Part shown: positions 18,851-27,526 of the stretch, piece after piece
Layout: the number at the start of each line of letters is the position of its first letter
Position numbering within the stretch: position 1 is the first letter of the stretch
Assembly: GCF_000238295.3 (NCBI RefSeq)
Contig: NZ_AHCD03000044.1
Span: 248,001 to 312,000, forward strand
Length of the DNA stretch: 64,000 nt
Source of the DNA: Pseudoalteromonas rubra
GTDB lineage: Bacteria > Pseudomonadota > Gammaproteobacteria > Enterobacterales > Alteromonadaceae
Direction: 5' to 3'
Program-made: the position numbers and the translations under genes
Notes under the pieces: generated by a model
What the model was told of the DNA's origin: nothing
Databases searched by the model: none
What the model saw: only the letters and a program-made list of their open reading frames with translations

Positions 18851-19588
18851 ATGAGCGCACTCATAAGATTAGAAAATATCAGTAAAAGCTTTTACACCGA
18901 TGAAATAGAAACTCAGGCATTGCACGGCATTAACCTGAGCATCACAGAGGGTGAATACGTGGCCCTGACCGGGCAATCCGGGTGTGGTAAGTCAACCCTG
19001 TTGTCTTTATTGGGATTGCTGGATTCACCCACACAGGGGCACTATATACTGAGCAATCAGGATGTATCCGGGCTGTCGCGCGATCAGCGTGCAGCCATCC
19101 GCAGTAAGCAAATTGGCTTTGTGTTTCAGTCGTTTAACCTCATTTCTGACCTCACCGTAGCAGAAAACGTCATGCTGCCTTTAAGCTATCAGTCCGGGAT
19201 CAGCCGTAAAGAAATGCAGGCCAAGGCGCAGGAAGTGCTTGAGAAAGTCGAAATGAGCCATCGTACTGCGCATTTTCCATCCCAGCTATCCGGTGGTCAG
19301 CAGCAACGTGTTGCCGTTGCCAGGGCATTAGTGAATGACCCTGCTATTATTCTGGCCGACGAGCCCACAGGTAATCTGGATTCTAAAAACGCCACGGCGG
19401 TGTTGTCGTTGTTCGATAAGTTGCATAGCGAAGGCGCAACCATTTGCATGGTGACCCATGACCCTGCATCGGCATTGCGTGCGCAGCGCAGCCTGGAAAT
19501 GTTCGATGGCCGCCTGGTAGGAGACACCCGTAATACACAGACTTCGCAGCCAGTGGCGCACAACGCGTTGGATCTGGAGGCGTTATGA
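18851..19588 (+). CDS. ABC transporter ATPase (MacB/LolD class)
   Basis: 245 aa from the ATG at 18851, which has GGAG eight bases upstream; the in-frame start at 18815 has none. Walker A GQSGCGKST (~39-47), signature LSGGQQQR (~140-147), Walker B AIILADEP (~158-165) and the H-loop MVTHD. The short A-loop spacing and the EPTGNLDS motif are typical of the LolD/MacB branch that energises FtsX-type permeases. It overlaps the permease gene by 4 bases (ATGA), indicating translational coupling. Confidence 0.92.
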   Translation: MSALIRLENISKSFYTDEIETQALHGINLSITEGEYVALTGQSGCGKSTLLSLLGLLDSPTQGHYILSNQDVSGLSRDQRAAIRSKQIGFVFQSFNLISDLTVAENVMLPLSYQSGISRKEMQAKAQEVLEKVEMSHRTAHFPSQLSGGQQQRVAVARALVNDPAIILADEPTGNLDSKNATAVLSLFDKLHSEGATICMVTHDPASALRAQRSLEMFDGRLVGDTRNTQTSQPVAHNALDLEAL

Positions 19589-22011
19589 TGGCCATGTTGC
19601 TGGACCTAAAATACGCATTGCGTCAGCTTTATAAGTCGCCCAAATTTACCGTGATGACGCTGGGGGTACTGCTTGGTGGCCTGTCGATAGCCCTGTTTAC
19701 GTTTTCATTCTTGTATACCACTATCTACAAAGCGCTGCCTTTGCCAGATGGCGAGTCAGCAAAACGCCTGGTGGTTTATAACGATGGCGAATTCGATACG
19801 CCCACTGCCAACGAGTTTCAGGCCCTGATACAAGGTGCACAGGCCTTCTCTGAACTGGGGATCTTTCGCGATCAGGATGTGCGGATGAGTAAAGGCGAAG
19901 CTGGCCGCAATTTTTTTGGTGCTGCGGTACAGGGAGGCTTTTTTGAATTCAGCCGTATAAAACCACTGACAGGGCGTACGCTCAATGCTCAGGACAGCCT
20001 GCCAGGCGCCCCTGCTGTTGCGGTGATCAGCGAAGAGGTCTGGGAGGATGAGTTTAACCGCGACCCGCAAATGCTGGGTCAGGCTATTGAGCTCAATGGT
20101 GTACAGACCGAAGTGGTGGGGATTATGCCGAAGGGGTATCGTTTTCCACATATTGCGCGTATCTGGTTACCTCTGCCCGACAAGGTAATCGACGCGCAAG
20201 CCCCGGTGAGCGAGCAGTTTAATGCGTATATTCGCCTCAAAGAAGGAGTTGAAATAGCCGCAGCTGAGCGCGAAATGACGCAAATACTGCGTACCCTGCA
20301 ACTGCAAAATCAGCAGAGTTATGGCATGGAGCCGGTACAAAAACAGGCGCGCATCCTCACCTTTCAGATGGCGCAAACCGGCGGAGAGGGCGCCACGGTG
20401 TTTTTCTTTCTGAGTGCGGTTTCCTGGGTAGTGCTACTGCTGGCCTGTATCAATGTGGGCAATCTGTTGCTGGCCAGAATTCTTGAAAAACAAAAAGAGA
20501 CGGCTATTCGCAACGCGCTGGGGGCAAGTTCTGGGCGCCTGATCAGCCAGCTCATGTGGGAGGGCGTGTTAATCACCCTGTTGGGGACATTTTTGAGTGT
20601 TTGCCTGGTTGGTGCTGTACTGGATTATGTTAACGTGGCGCTGCGTTCCTGGTTGCCTGGTGCCGGCCTGTTTTGGTGGCAATATGGGCTTGACGGGGCA
20701 ACCTTGTTGATGGCGCTGGCCTATATGCTGAGTACTGTGTTGCTGGCGGTCTTTTTGCCTGCCTGGCGCAGTACGCGTCAGGATATCAATGCCACGCTCA
20801 GAGACGGCACCCGAGGAGCACAAAGTCGCAAAGCCGGTCGCTTATCTCGTGTTTTGGTAACCACTCAGGTCTTTTTAGTCGCGTTGTTAATGTTGATAGG
20901 CTCTATATCGGCGCTGATCGCCAATAAATTTGTCAATCTTGACCTGGGCGATGATTATCAGAATGTGATGAGCACGCGTTACAGTACCTCGGAACATGAT
21001 TATCCCAGCCCACAACAGCGTCTTAACCTGACTTATGCACTGATGAATGAGGTGCAAAATCACAACGCAGTCACACATGTATCGGTGGCACAGTGGTTAG
21101 GCCCACGCAACGTCTTTTTTGCCGATAAGGCCTATGGGGATGAGCAAATGGGCACTGAAATTGACACGATTTCCATGTTGGGGGATTTCCAGGCCACCGG
21201 GGTTAAGCTACTCGAAGGGCGTTTATTCAACCTGGGCGACACCATGGACAAGCGCAGGGTGGTGATCATCAGTGACTCTATGGCACAACGCTACTGGCCG
21301 GGAGAATCGGCGCTGGAGCAGCACTTTACCATGGAGCTGGAGGGCAAAAAGCAGCAAGTGTTTGTGGTGGGGGTGGTCTCGAACCTGATGAACCCGAAAT
21401 CTCTGTTTGGCAAGCTGGACTCAGCCGATGAAATTTACATCAGTGGCAGTCAGTTTGTGCAAACTCTGCAAAAGCTGTCGTATCGCATTTTGCCGGGTAC
21501 ACTCAATGCCGATGAAATTTTCTATCAGGCGGTGTACAAAATTGCGCCTAACCTGGAGGTCACGCAAACGGTGATGCCAGCCATTAAAAACCGCGATAAA
21601 ATGCGCGAGTCGATGAAGTTTATTTCTCAATTAACCTTTGCAACCGGCGGCTTTGCACTGGTGCTCGCAGTGATTGGTATTTATGGCCTGACAGCCAATG
21701 CCGTGGCACAACGCACGCATGAAATTGGCATTCGTCGTGCCGTGGGCGCACGTGATGGTGTTATTGTGGGGTTATTTATGCGCCAGGGGGCGGTTCAGCT
21801 GGTAATTGGCCTTGGGCTGGCATTGCTGTTGTTTGCTTTATTAGCGATGGGTTTTCAGAAGTTTACCGAGGGCTTATTCCCCGTTGGTGCTTATTATGCT
21901 TTGGCTGCGGCGGTGAGTGCTGCGCTGAGTGCTGTGGTATTGCTAGCGGTGTATATGCCTATCAAGCGGGCGATTAAGCTTGAACCGATCGCAGCGCTGC
22001 GTTATGAATAA
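19585..22011 (+). CDS. FtsX/MacB-type ABC permease with two FtsX domains
   Basis: 808 aa. About eight TM helices: one near residue 22-44, three in the first FtsX block (~272-300, 325-350, 370-395), one at ~425-448, and three in the C-terminal FtsX block (~690-800). Two large periplasmic MacB_PCD domains fill ~50-265 and ~455-680. This duplicated layout matches long permeases of efflux rather than the short LolC/E type. With the adaptor and ATPase it forms a mechanotransmission exporter; substrates of the class include antimicrobial peptides and macrolides. Substrate here unknown. Confidence 0.9.
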   Translation: MMAMLLDLKYALRQLYKSPKFTVMTLGVLLGGLSIALFTFSFLYTTIYKALPLPDGESAKRLVVYNDGEFDTPTANEFQALIQGAQAFSELGIFRDQDVRMSKGEAGRNFFGAAVQGGFFEFSRIKPLTGRTLNAQDSLPGAPAVAVISEEVWEDEFNRDPQMLGQAIELNGVQTEVVGIMPKGYRFPHIARIWLPLPDKVIDAQAPVSEQFNAYIRLKEGVEIAAAEREMTQILRTLQLQNQQSYGMEPVQKQARILTFQMAQTGGEGATVFFFLSAVSWVVLLLACINVGNLLLARILEKQKETAIRNALGASSGRLISQLMWEGVLITLLGTFLSVCLVGAVLDYVNVALRSWLPGAGLFWWQYGLDGATLLMALAYMLSTVLLAVFLPAWRSTRQDINATLRDGTRGAQSRKAGRLSRVLVTTQVFLVALLMLIGSISALIANKFVNLDLGDDYQNVMSTRYSTSEHDYPSPQQRLNLTYALMNEVQNHNAVTHVSVAQWLGPRNVFFADKAYGDEQMGTEIDTISMLGDFQATGVKLLEGRLFNLGDTMDKRRVVIISDSMAQRYWPGESALEQHFTMELEGKKQQVFVVGVVSNLMNPKSLFGKLDSADEIYISGSQFVQTLQKLSYRILPGTLNADEIFYQAVYKIAPNLEVTQTVMPAIKNRDKMRESMKFISQLTFATGGFALVLAVIGIYGLTANAVAQRTHEIGIRRAVGARDGVIVGLFMRQGAVQLVIGLGLALLLFALLAMGFQKFTEGLFPVGAYYALAAAVSAALSAVVLLAVYMPIKRAIKLEPIAALRYE

Positions 22012-22044
22012 CCCCATAAAAGTGAAGGAAGTATAAGAACTGGC

Positions 22045-23427
22045 ATGAGCACAAAACAACATATTCTGGTCGCCGATGACGATATGAACGTCATTGCAGG
22101 TCTGTCTTTTTTGTTGCAGGACGAAGGCTACGAGGTGAGTTGTGTTACCACGGCCCAGGCCGCGCTGGAAAAAGTCAAAGTGCAGTCGTTTGACTGCGCT
22201 TTGCTGGACATGAACTTTGGTAAAGACACCACCTCAGGACAAGAAGGACTTGCCCTGATAGCTGAACTCAGACAGCTCGACAGCCGTCTGCCGATAGTGA
22301 TGATGACCGGCTGGGCGACCATTGAACTGGCGGTAGATGCGATGCGCAGTGGTGCTCAGGATTTTGTGCAAAAACCCTGGGACAACGAGCGTTTGCTGCA
22401 CACCTTGCAAACCCATATCACGCTTGCACAATCACAGGGGTTAAATGAGCGGCTGAAGCAGCAAAACCAATTGCTACAGCAAGCCGCATATCCTCAGGAG
22501 CGCAGCGAGATTGTGGCCTGTTCACAGCCGATGCAACAGTTGCTGACTCAGCTTGAACAACTGGCTCAAAGTGATATGAGCATCTTGCTGACTGGCGACA
22601 ACGGCACCGGTAAAAGCATGCTGGCGGCTTATGTACACCGTTGTTCGGCGCGTTCTGAGCAGGCGTTTGTCACGGCCAACATGGGGGCGATAGTAGAAAG
22701 CCTGTTCGAGAGTGAGATGTTTGGCCATGTCAAAGGGGCCTTTACCGATGCCAAAGCCGCCAGAGCGGGTCGTTTTGAAATGGCGCGTCATGGCACCTTG
22801 TTTTTGGATGAGATTGCCAATATACCGTTGTCTCAGCAGGCTAAGTTACTCAGCGTGCTGGAAGAGCGCAGGTTTGAGGCGGTTGGTAGCAGTCAGTCAC
22901 AGGTTGCTGATGTCCGGGTTATCTCGGCCACCAATGGTGATTTGCCAGCGCAGATCCAATCTGGTGGCTTTCGTCAGGATCTTTACTATCGGCTGAATAC
23001 GGTGGAACTCAGAGTACCTTCGCTCAGAGAAAGAGTGGCCGACATCGGTCCGCTGAGCGAGCACTTTTTGACACAGTTTGCAGCAAAGTACAACAAACCT
23101 GTGCCGCAACTGAGTGAGCAAGCCCTCACTGCGCTTTGTCAGTATGACTGGCCTGGTAATATTCGCGAGTTGCGTCATGTCCTGGAGCGGGCGCTGTTTG
23201 TGTGTCGTACGGCTCAGATCATCCCGGACGATCTGGCTATCACAACCGGGGAGCCTGCGGAGGCTAATGTGGATGACCCTAGCCTGACGCTGGATGAAAT
23301 CGAACAAGCCGTGCTGCGTCAGAGACTGCGCCATCACCAGGGCAATGCCAGTGAAACAGCCCGTTCTTTAGGGCTGAGTCGCAGCGGTTATTATCGCAGG
23401 CTGGCCAAGTTTGGGATGGCCGAATAG
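22045..23427 (+). CDS. NtrC-family sigma-54-dependent response regulator
   Basis: 460 aa. Receiver domain 1-~125 with acidic pocket ADDD (~10-13), phospho-acceptor D55 (ALLDMNF) and KPW lysine at ~110. The AAA+ domain (~155-390) has Walker A GDNGTGKS, Walker B GTLFLDE and the sigma-54 contact loop read as GAFTDA instead of GAFTGA. A FIS-type HTH is at the end (ASETARSLGLSRSGYYRRL). It should activate the sigma-54 promoter at 17439 through the dyads at 17317-17367, giving autoregulation of the transporter operon. Start ATG at 22072 would lose the receiver start, so 22045 is kept. Confidence 0.92.
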   Translation: MSTKQHILVADDDMNVIAGLSFLLQDEGYEVSCVTTAQAALEKVKVQSFDCALLDMNFGKDTTSGQEGLALIAELRQLDSRLPIVMMTGWATIELAVDAMRSGAQDFVQKPWDNERLLHTLQTHITLAQSQGLNERLKQQNQLLQQAAYPQERSEIVACSQPMQQLLTQLEQLAQSDMSILLTGDNGTGKSMLAAYVHRCSARSEQAFVTANMGAIVESLFESEMFGHVKGAFTDAKAARAGRFEMARHGTLFLDEIANIPLSQQAKLLSVLEERRFEAVGSSQSQVADVRVISATNGDLPAQIQSGGFRQDLYYRLNTVELRVPSLRERVADIGPLSEHFLTQFAAKYNKPVPQLSEQALTALCQYDWPGNIRELRHVLERALFVCRTAQIIPDDLAITTGEPAEANVDDPSLTLDEIEQAVLRQRLRHHQGNASETARSLGLSRSGYYRRLAKFGMAE

Positions 23428-23429
23428 CA

Positions 23430-24758
23430 ATGCGCAAGGTCTCTGGTTTTGCCTTAACGCACTTGCAGCGCCTGATCATCGCGGTATGTCTGCCTTGTTA
23501 TCTGTTGATGGTGACAGGCTTGTATATGGCCAACTGGAATGGCTATTTGGTGGTGTTTATTGCGACTGTGTTTGCCTTATTGCTGATCTGTCTGGTGGTG
23601 GCGAGCAAGGCCATGGTGGCGCATCAGCTGCATACCTTAACGAACCTGATTGAAGCCATGACAGTGGGGGATTATTCGATGCGGGGACGGGTGAGCGGCG
23701 ATAAAGCCATGTCTGATCTACTCAGTCAGGTTAATCTGCTGGCAGACAGCCTCAGCCATCATAAAACTCAGGCGGTGGAATCGCGCCTGATGCTAAATAA
23801 GTTCATTAATCAGATGGATGCCATGGTACTGGTGCTGGATGAACAAGCGCGGGTCATTATGGCCAATCAGCCTGCCCAGACTGTGTTGCTTACTGGCACT
23901 CCCAGCACAGAGCAGCCACTCGCACTTGCCAGCAGCGCTGTAGGTCGCCAACTGATGGCTTGTGAAGGTAAAATAGTGATGCTGGACGACGGCCAGATCA
24001 GCGGTGAATATCTGGTATTACGAGAGCGCTTTATCAGTGAAGGCAAAGCACATCAGTTTTTAATTATCAGTAATGCTGAGCGCTTGCTGATGGAAAAAGA
24101 ACGCACGGCCTGGCAGGGTCTGTTGCGGGTACTGAGTCATGAAGTAAACAACACCCTGACCCCCATCAGCACCATAGCGCAGCAGCTCAGCAAGCGTTTA
24201 TCACAGCCAGACAAACAGCCATCTGCCGACAGTTTGTGCCAGGGCATAGGCATTATCAGTGAACGCGCCAGCTCTTTGAGGGCTTTTTTAGAAGGCTATA
24301 CTCGTCTGACGCACTTACCTCAACCCAATAAAGTTCCGGTAAAACTGGACCGGGTGATCAGCACACTCACAACCCTTTACCCAGATATACACTGGCAATT
24401 TGAGTTGGATCAGTCTGCCTCGGTGCTGGTTGATCAACAGCAGTTTGAACAGGTATTACTCAACCTCACCAAGAACGCGCAGGAAGCCGTCACGCCCGGC
24501 CAGCAGGTCGAAATCACTTTGTCTTCTACTACTTCACTGGGCCAGCTGGTTCTGACCATGGTGGATAATGGTGGTGGGATCGCAAACCCGGACAATGTTT
24601 TTGTGCCCTTTTACACAACCAAAGCACAGGGCAGCGGGATTGGTCTGGCTCTGTGTCGGCAGATCATGTTTGCACATGGCGGCAGCATTAAGCTCGACAA
24701 TAACCCGGACGGCCAGGGCGCGCGGGTACGCTTGCTGTTTCCGCATTACGAAGGCTGA
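23430..24758 (+). CDS. Sensor histidine kinase paired with the NtrC-type regulator
   Basis: 442 aa, starting two bases after the regulator stop. Two adjacent TM helices (~12-32 and ~37-57) leave almost no periplasmic loop, so sensing is probably intramembrane or cytoplasmic, for example of membrane stress or of the transported compound. HAMP-like region ~60-115, PAS-like ~125-215, phospho-acceptor H237 in LSHEVNN, N-box NLTKNAQEAV, G1 DNGGGI and G2 GSGIGLALC. Last gene of the operon. Confidence 0.9.
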   Translation: MRKVSGFALTHLQRLIIAVCLPCYLLMVTGLYMANWNGYLVVFIATVFALLLICLVVASKAMVAHQLHTLTNLIEAMTVGDYSMRGRVSGDKAMSDLLSQVNLLADSLSHHKTQAVESRLMLNKFINQMDAMVLVLDEQARVIMANQPAQTVLLTGTPSTEQPLALASSAVGRQLMACEGKIVMLDDGQISGEYLVLRERFISEGKAHQFLIISNAERLLMEKERTAWQGLLRVLSHEVNNTLTPISTIAQQLSKRLSQPDKQPSADSLCQGIGIISERASSLRAFLEGYTRLTHLPQPNKVPVKLDRVISTLTTLYPDIHWQFELDQSASVLVDQQQFEQVLLNLTKNAQEAVTPGQQVEITLSSTTSLGQLVLTMVDNGGGIANPDNVFVPFYTTKAQGSGIGLALCRQIMFAHGGSIKLDNNPDGQGARVRLLFPHYEG

Positions 24759-24896
24759 CAGCAGGTAAATTGGCGATTGCTTTTAGTTATCACTTCAGCT
24801 GAAATAAAAAATTAACTTTTTGGTGTCTTTTTATTCACTCTGCGGGCTTAGTCTGTGTGTTGCCAGTATTGGCACTAATCAACTTAAGGAAGAATA

Positions 24897-25244
24897 ATGA
24901 GAACACATTTATTACGCGTCGCTATTGGCGTATGTATGGCAGGCAGCGCATTTGCTGCACAAGCAACCATCTTTACCTGCTCAGGAGTTGTGACCAGCGT
25001 TGCTTCTCACAATGGTAATTTTGAAGTCAGATACAACAGTGAGCGCACTGGTAATCAGATGGAGCCGGTAATCATCTATAGTACGCACACTTACCTGCTT
25101 GGCCCGGTATTGAAAGCCATTGAAGCAGGCCAGGACTCACGCACAGTCTACAACCTGGTTATTGAGAATCGCGATGGCGGCAATACCCGTTGTTATGATG
25201 GTGAGTCAGAAAACGCCTTGATCGGCATCAGCGCAAAATACTAA
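24897..25244 (+). CDS. Small secreted protein, DUF5992-like layout
   Basis: 115 aa with a signal peptide ending FAAQA (~22-24 residues). Mature start TIFTCSGVVTSVASHNGNFEVRY and the later block LGPVLKAIEAGQDSRTVYNLVI ending GGNTRCYDGE give two cysteines and the same order of elements as the proteins from 8647 and 14298. AAGGAAGAATA precedes the ATG. Just past the stop, 25287-25307 can fold as a hairpin (GGGGCGTCA/TGATGCCCC), possibly a terminator without a U-tract. Confidence 0.65.
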   Translation: MRTHLLRVAIGVCMAGSAFAAQATIFTCSGVVTSVASHNGNFEVRYNSERTGNQMEPVIIYSTHTYLLGPVLKAIEAGQDSRTVYNLVIENRDGGNTRCYDGESENALIGISAKY

Positions 25245-25441
25245 GCCGCTTTGTGTTTGCCTGCGTAAAAAACCAGGCAGTTTCTGGGGCGTCACTGTGA
25301 TGCCCCGATATATTGCACTGCCCCTTCTGTTTAATGTCATTTTTGCCACCAGTGATTGGTTCCAGAGCTTTCACTTTACATGTCTGAACCTGCGTACTAT
25401 GTTTTGTCATTGTATGCTTGAGGCTAATTCCCCCAACCAAT

Positions 25442-25627
25442 CATGCTTTTTGCGCTAACCCCTGGTGCTCATAAAAACCCGGGGAGGTTAGCGCTTCTGT
25501 AAGTTGATGTTTATTAGAATGTTGTGTAGTTTAAGCTCATAGCGTAAGTCGGTTTTAAACAAAAAAGTCAGAGGTTAGCGCAAAAGTTGGTTTTTGGCCT
25601 TGTGTTATGCTGGCCCCAGCTTAGGCT
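25442..25627 (+). promoter_or_regulatory. CRISPR leader 1
   Basis: 186 bases directly before the first repeat, AT-rich and repeated almost unchanged at 27341-27526. It contains GCGCTAACC and its complement GGTTAGCGC 25 bases later (a 9-bp stem), and AGGTTAGCGC again near 25572, so the motif occurs three times. These may serve transcription or adaptation. Transcription is inferred rightward. Confidence 0.8.
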
Positions 25628-26438
25628 GCTGCTTTCCCCGCACGAGAGGGGATTGAGACTTTACTGCCGCCTCCATATTAATTACATTTGGGTGCTGCGT
25701 TCTCCATGTGAGAGGGGGTTGAGACTTCCGTACATTGCCAAGTGGTAGTCATCGTCGGTAGCTGCGTTCCCCGTACGAGAGGGGGTTTAACGAAGCCACA
25801 ATAAGTACCGAGCTGAAATACATCCGTGTAGCTGTGCCCATCGGTCATCCATGACCTCACCTCAGCAAGCTGCGACGATAATTAATCGTCGGCCTTGCTT
25901 CGCCCCGCACGAGAGGGGATTGAGACTATCGAGCATGATGCCCACGGTGATGGTACTTGGCTGCGTTCCCCATACGAGAGGGGATTGAGACATCTGACGA
26001 AACAGCAACTAAATCTTCATCAGATGCTGCGTTCCCCGCACGAGAGGGGGTTGAGACATTCCGGCCCGGCTCTGCGCGGCTTTGATCTTGGCTGCGTTCC
26101 CCGCGTGAGAGGGGGTTGAGACTGCATCCAGCAAATTCACATCACCAAAGTATGTGGCTGCGTTCCCCGCACGAGAGGGGATTGAGACAAAAAATCAGTA
26201 CCCGCATGGAACGCCTTTGCCACGCTGCGTTCCCCGCATGAGAGGGGATTGAGACGACTGCTCTTTTGCGTCGTTATAGTCAGCCCATAGGCTGCGTTCC
26301 CCGCACGAGAGGGGATTGAGACCCTTTACCTCTAAATCTAACGCGGTGATTTCTTTGTTGTGTTTTGAGACTCAGCGAAGTATACCGGCGTAAAATCAAA
26401 ATCGAAGTTGTGTTCTCCGCCCGAGAGGAGAATAATCA
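25628..26438 (+). CRISPR. CRISPR subarray A
   Basis: 32-bp repeats starting GCTGCGTTCCCC and ending GGGGATTGAGAC, at 25628, 25694, 25761 (decayed), 25895, 25960, 26026, 26091, 26157, 26224, 26291, 26357 (only 15 bases, core deleted) and 26407 (decayed). Spacers are 33-35 nt. A 102-nt tail-like unit interrupts it at 25793-25894. Repeat length and the ATTGAGAC handle resemble type I-C more than the I-F or I-E repeats common in related genera; type cannot be fixed as no cas gene is in the window. Confidence 0.92.
25793..25894 (+). repeat. Array-tail unit, copy 1
   Basis: 102 bases following a decayed repeat and preceding a repeat that starts TTGCTTCGCCCC. Its 3' part folds as CGACGAT-AATTA-ATCGTCG inside an outer GCAAG/CTTGC stem (25865-25898 including flank). 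Nearly identical units lie at 26439, 27086 and 28611. Confidence 0.85.
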
Positions 26439-26563
26439 AAGTCACAATAAGTACCGAGCTGAAATACATCCGTGTAGCTATGCCCATCGGTCATCCATGA
26501 CCTCACCTCAGCAAGCTGCGACGATAATTAATCGTCGGTCTTGCTTCGCCCCGCACGAGAGGG
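26439..26563 (+). repeat. Array-tail unit, copy 2, plus truncated repeat
   Basis: 102-base unit (26439-26540) followed by the first 23 bases of a repeat (26541-26563) that is then cut by unrelated DNA. Marks the 3' end of subarray A. Confidence 0.85.
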
Positions 26564-26791
26564 TGAGCGCCGCCCGGAAAAAGCACTGCTTTTTCAGGCG
26601 TGAACGGTGAAAAGTCATGCTGTTTAAGCAACGCTTAAATGACTTTGAACACTGTAGGCAGGAAGCCGAAAGCCGGTTTTGGTGATTTGCAAGGACAGTA
26701 AATCAACAAAACAGGCAATGGACGCCGATTCTGGCGAACGCACCACTTGGCGCTTCATGGATGAATTCACAGCACATTATTGAAATTAGCA
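26564..26791. other. Non-CRISPR insert with nested inverted repeat
   Basis: 228 bases of sequence unrelated to repeats, splitting the locus. At 26611-26646 an 8-bp outer stem (AAAGTCAT/ATGACTTT) and 6-bp inner stem (TTAAGC/GCTTAA, loop AAC) are joined with a 5-base bulge. A 7-bp hairpin (GAAAAAG/CTTTTTC) precedes it. No ORF. Could be a small mobile element remnant or a structured RNA. Confidence 0.5.
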
Positions 26792-27332
26792 ATTACGTTC
26801 CCCGCGTGAGAGGGGATTGAAACAATGCGACCTGGTAATGAGTATTCGTGCATGTTGTTGTGTTCCCCGCATGAGAGGGGATTGAGACACCGCTAATAAG
26901 CAAATAGTCGTAATCTGGATCTGGCTGCGTTCCCCGCAAGAGAGGGGATTGAGACAGATTTGGGATATTGGCAAACACCAACTCCCGCGCAGCGTTCCCC
27001 GCACGAAAGGGGATTGAGACTCTTAAAAATGATTTATAGCCTCGCGGAATTGAGCTGTGCTCTCCGCCTGAGAGAGGATTGAACGAAGTTACAATAAGTA
27101 CCGAGCTGAAATACATCCGTGTAGCCGTGCCCATCGGTCATCCATGATCTCACCTCAGCAAGCTGCGACGATAATTAATCGTCGGTCTTGCTTCGCCCAT
27201 CGGTCATCCATGACCTCACCTGTGCAAGCTGCGACGATAATTGATCGTCGGTCTTGCTTCGCCCCGCACGAGAGGGGATTGAGACACCGCTCAGGGCCGT
27301 TATGCAATCTGGCACTATGCTGCATTCCCCGC
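26792..27332 (+). CRISPR. CRISPR subarray B, leaderless
   Basis: Repeats at 26792 (ends GAAAC), 26857, 26924, 26989, 27054 (decayed), 27254 and a 14-base truncated repeat at 27319 that runs into leader 2. Spacers 33-35 nt. The spacer at 27021-27053 is identical to the last spacer of subarray C. No leader precedes it. Confidence 0.9.
27086..27253 (+). repeat. Array-tail unit, copy 3, partly duplicated
   Basis: Full 102-base unit followed by a tandem partial copy offset by 66 bases, the repeat-plus-spacer period. The junction joins GCTTCGCCC to ATCGGTCATCC, suggesting recombination at repeat-like sites. Confidence 0.8.
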
Positions 27333-27340
27333 TGATGCTA

Positions 27341-27526
27341 CATGCTTTTTGCGCTAACCCCTGGTGCTCATAAAAACCCGGGGAGGTTAGCGCTTCTGTA
27401 AGTTGATGTTTATTAGAATGTTGTGTAGTTTAAGCTCATAGTGTAAGTCGGCTTTGAACAAAAAAGTCAGAGGTTAGCGCAAAAGCCTGTTTTTGGCCTT
27501 GTGCTATGCTGGCTTCAGCTTAGGCT
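27341..27526 (+). promoter_or_regulatory. CRISPR leader 2
   Basis: 186 bases, same length as leader 1 with about 9 substitutions and no gaps; all differences are in the array-proximal half. It begins abruptly after the truncated repeat at 27332, marking a duplication junction. Confidence 0.8.

Noticed and set aside
25793..25894. Array-tail unit as a coding element (minus-strand MRSWMTDGHSYTDVF)
   Set aside because: The short frame is not kept in all four copies and has no stable end; the 66/134-base periods fit decayed repeats better.
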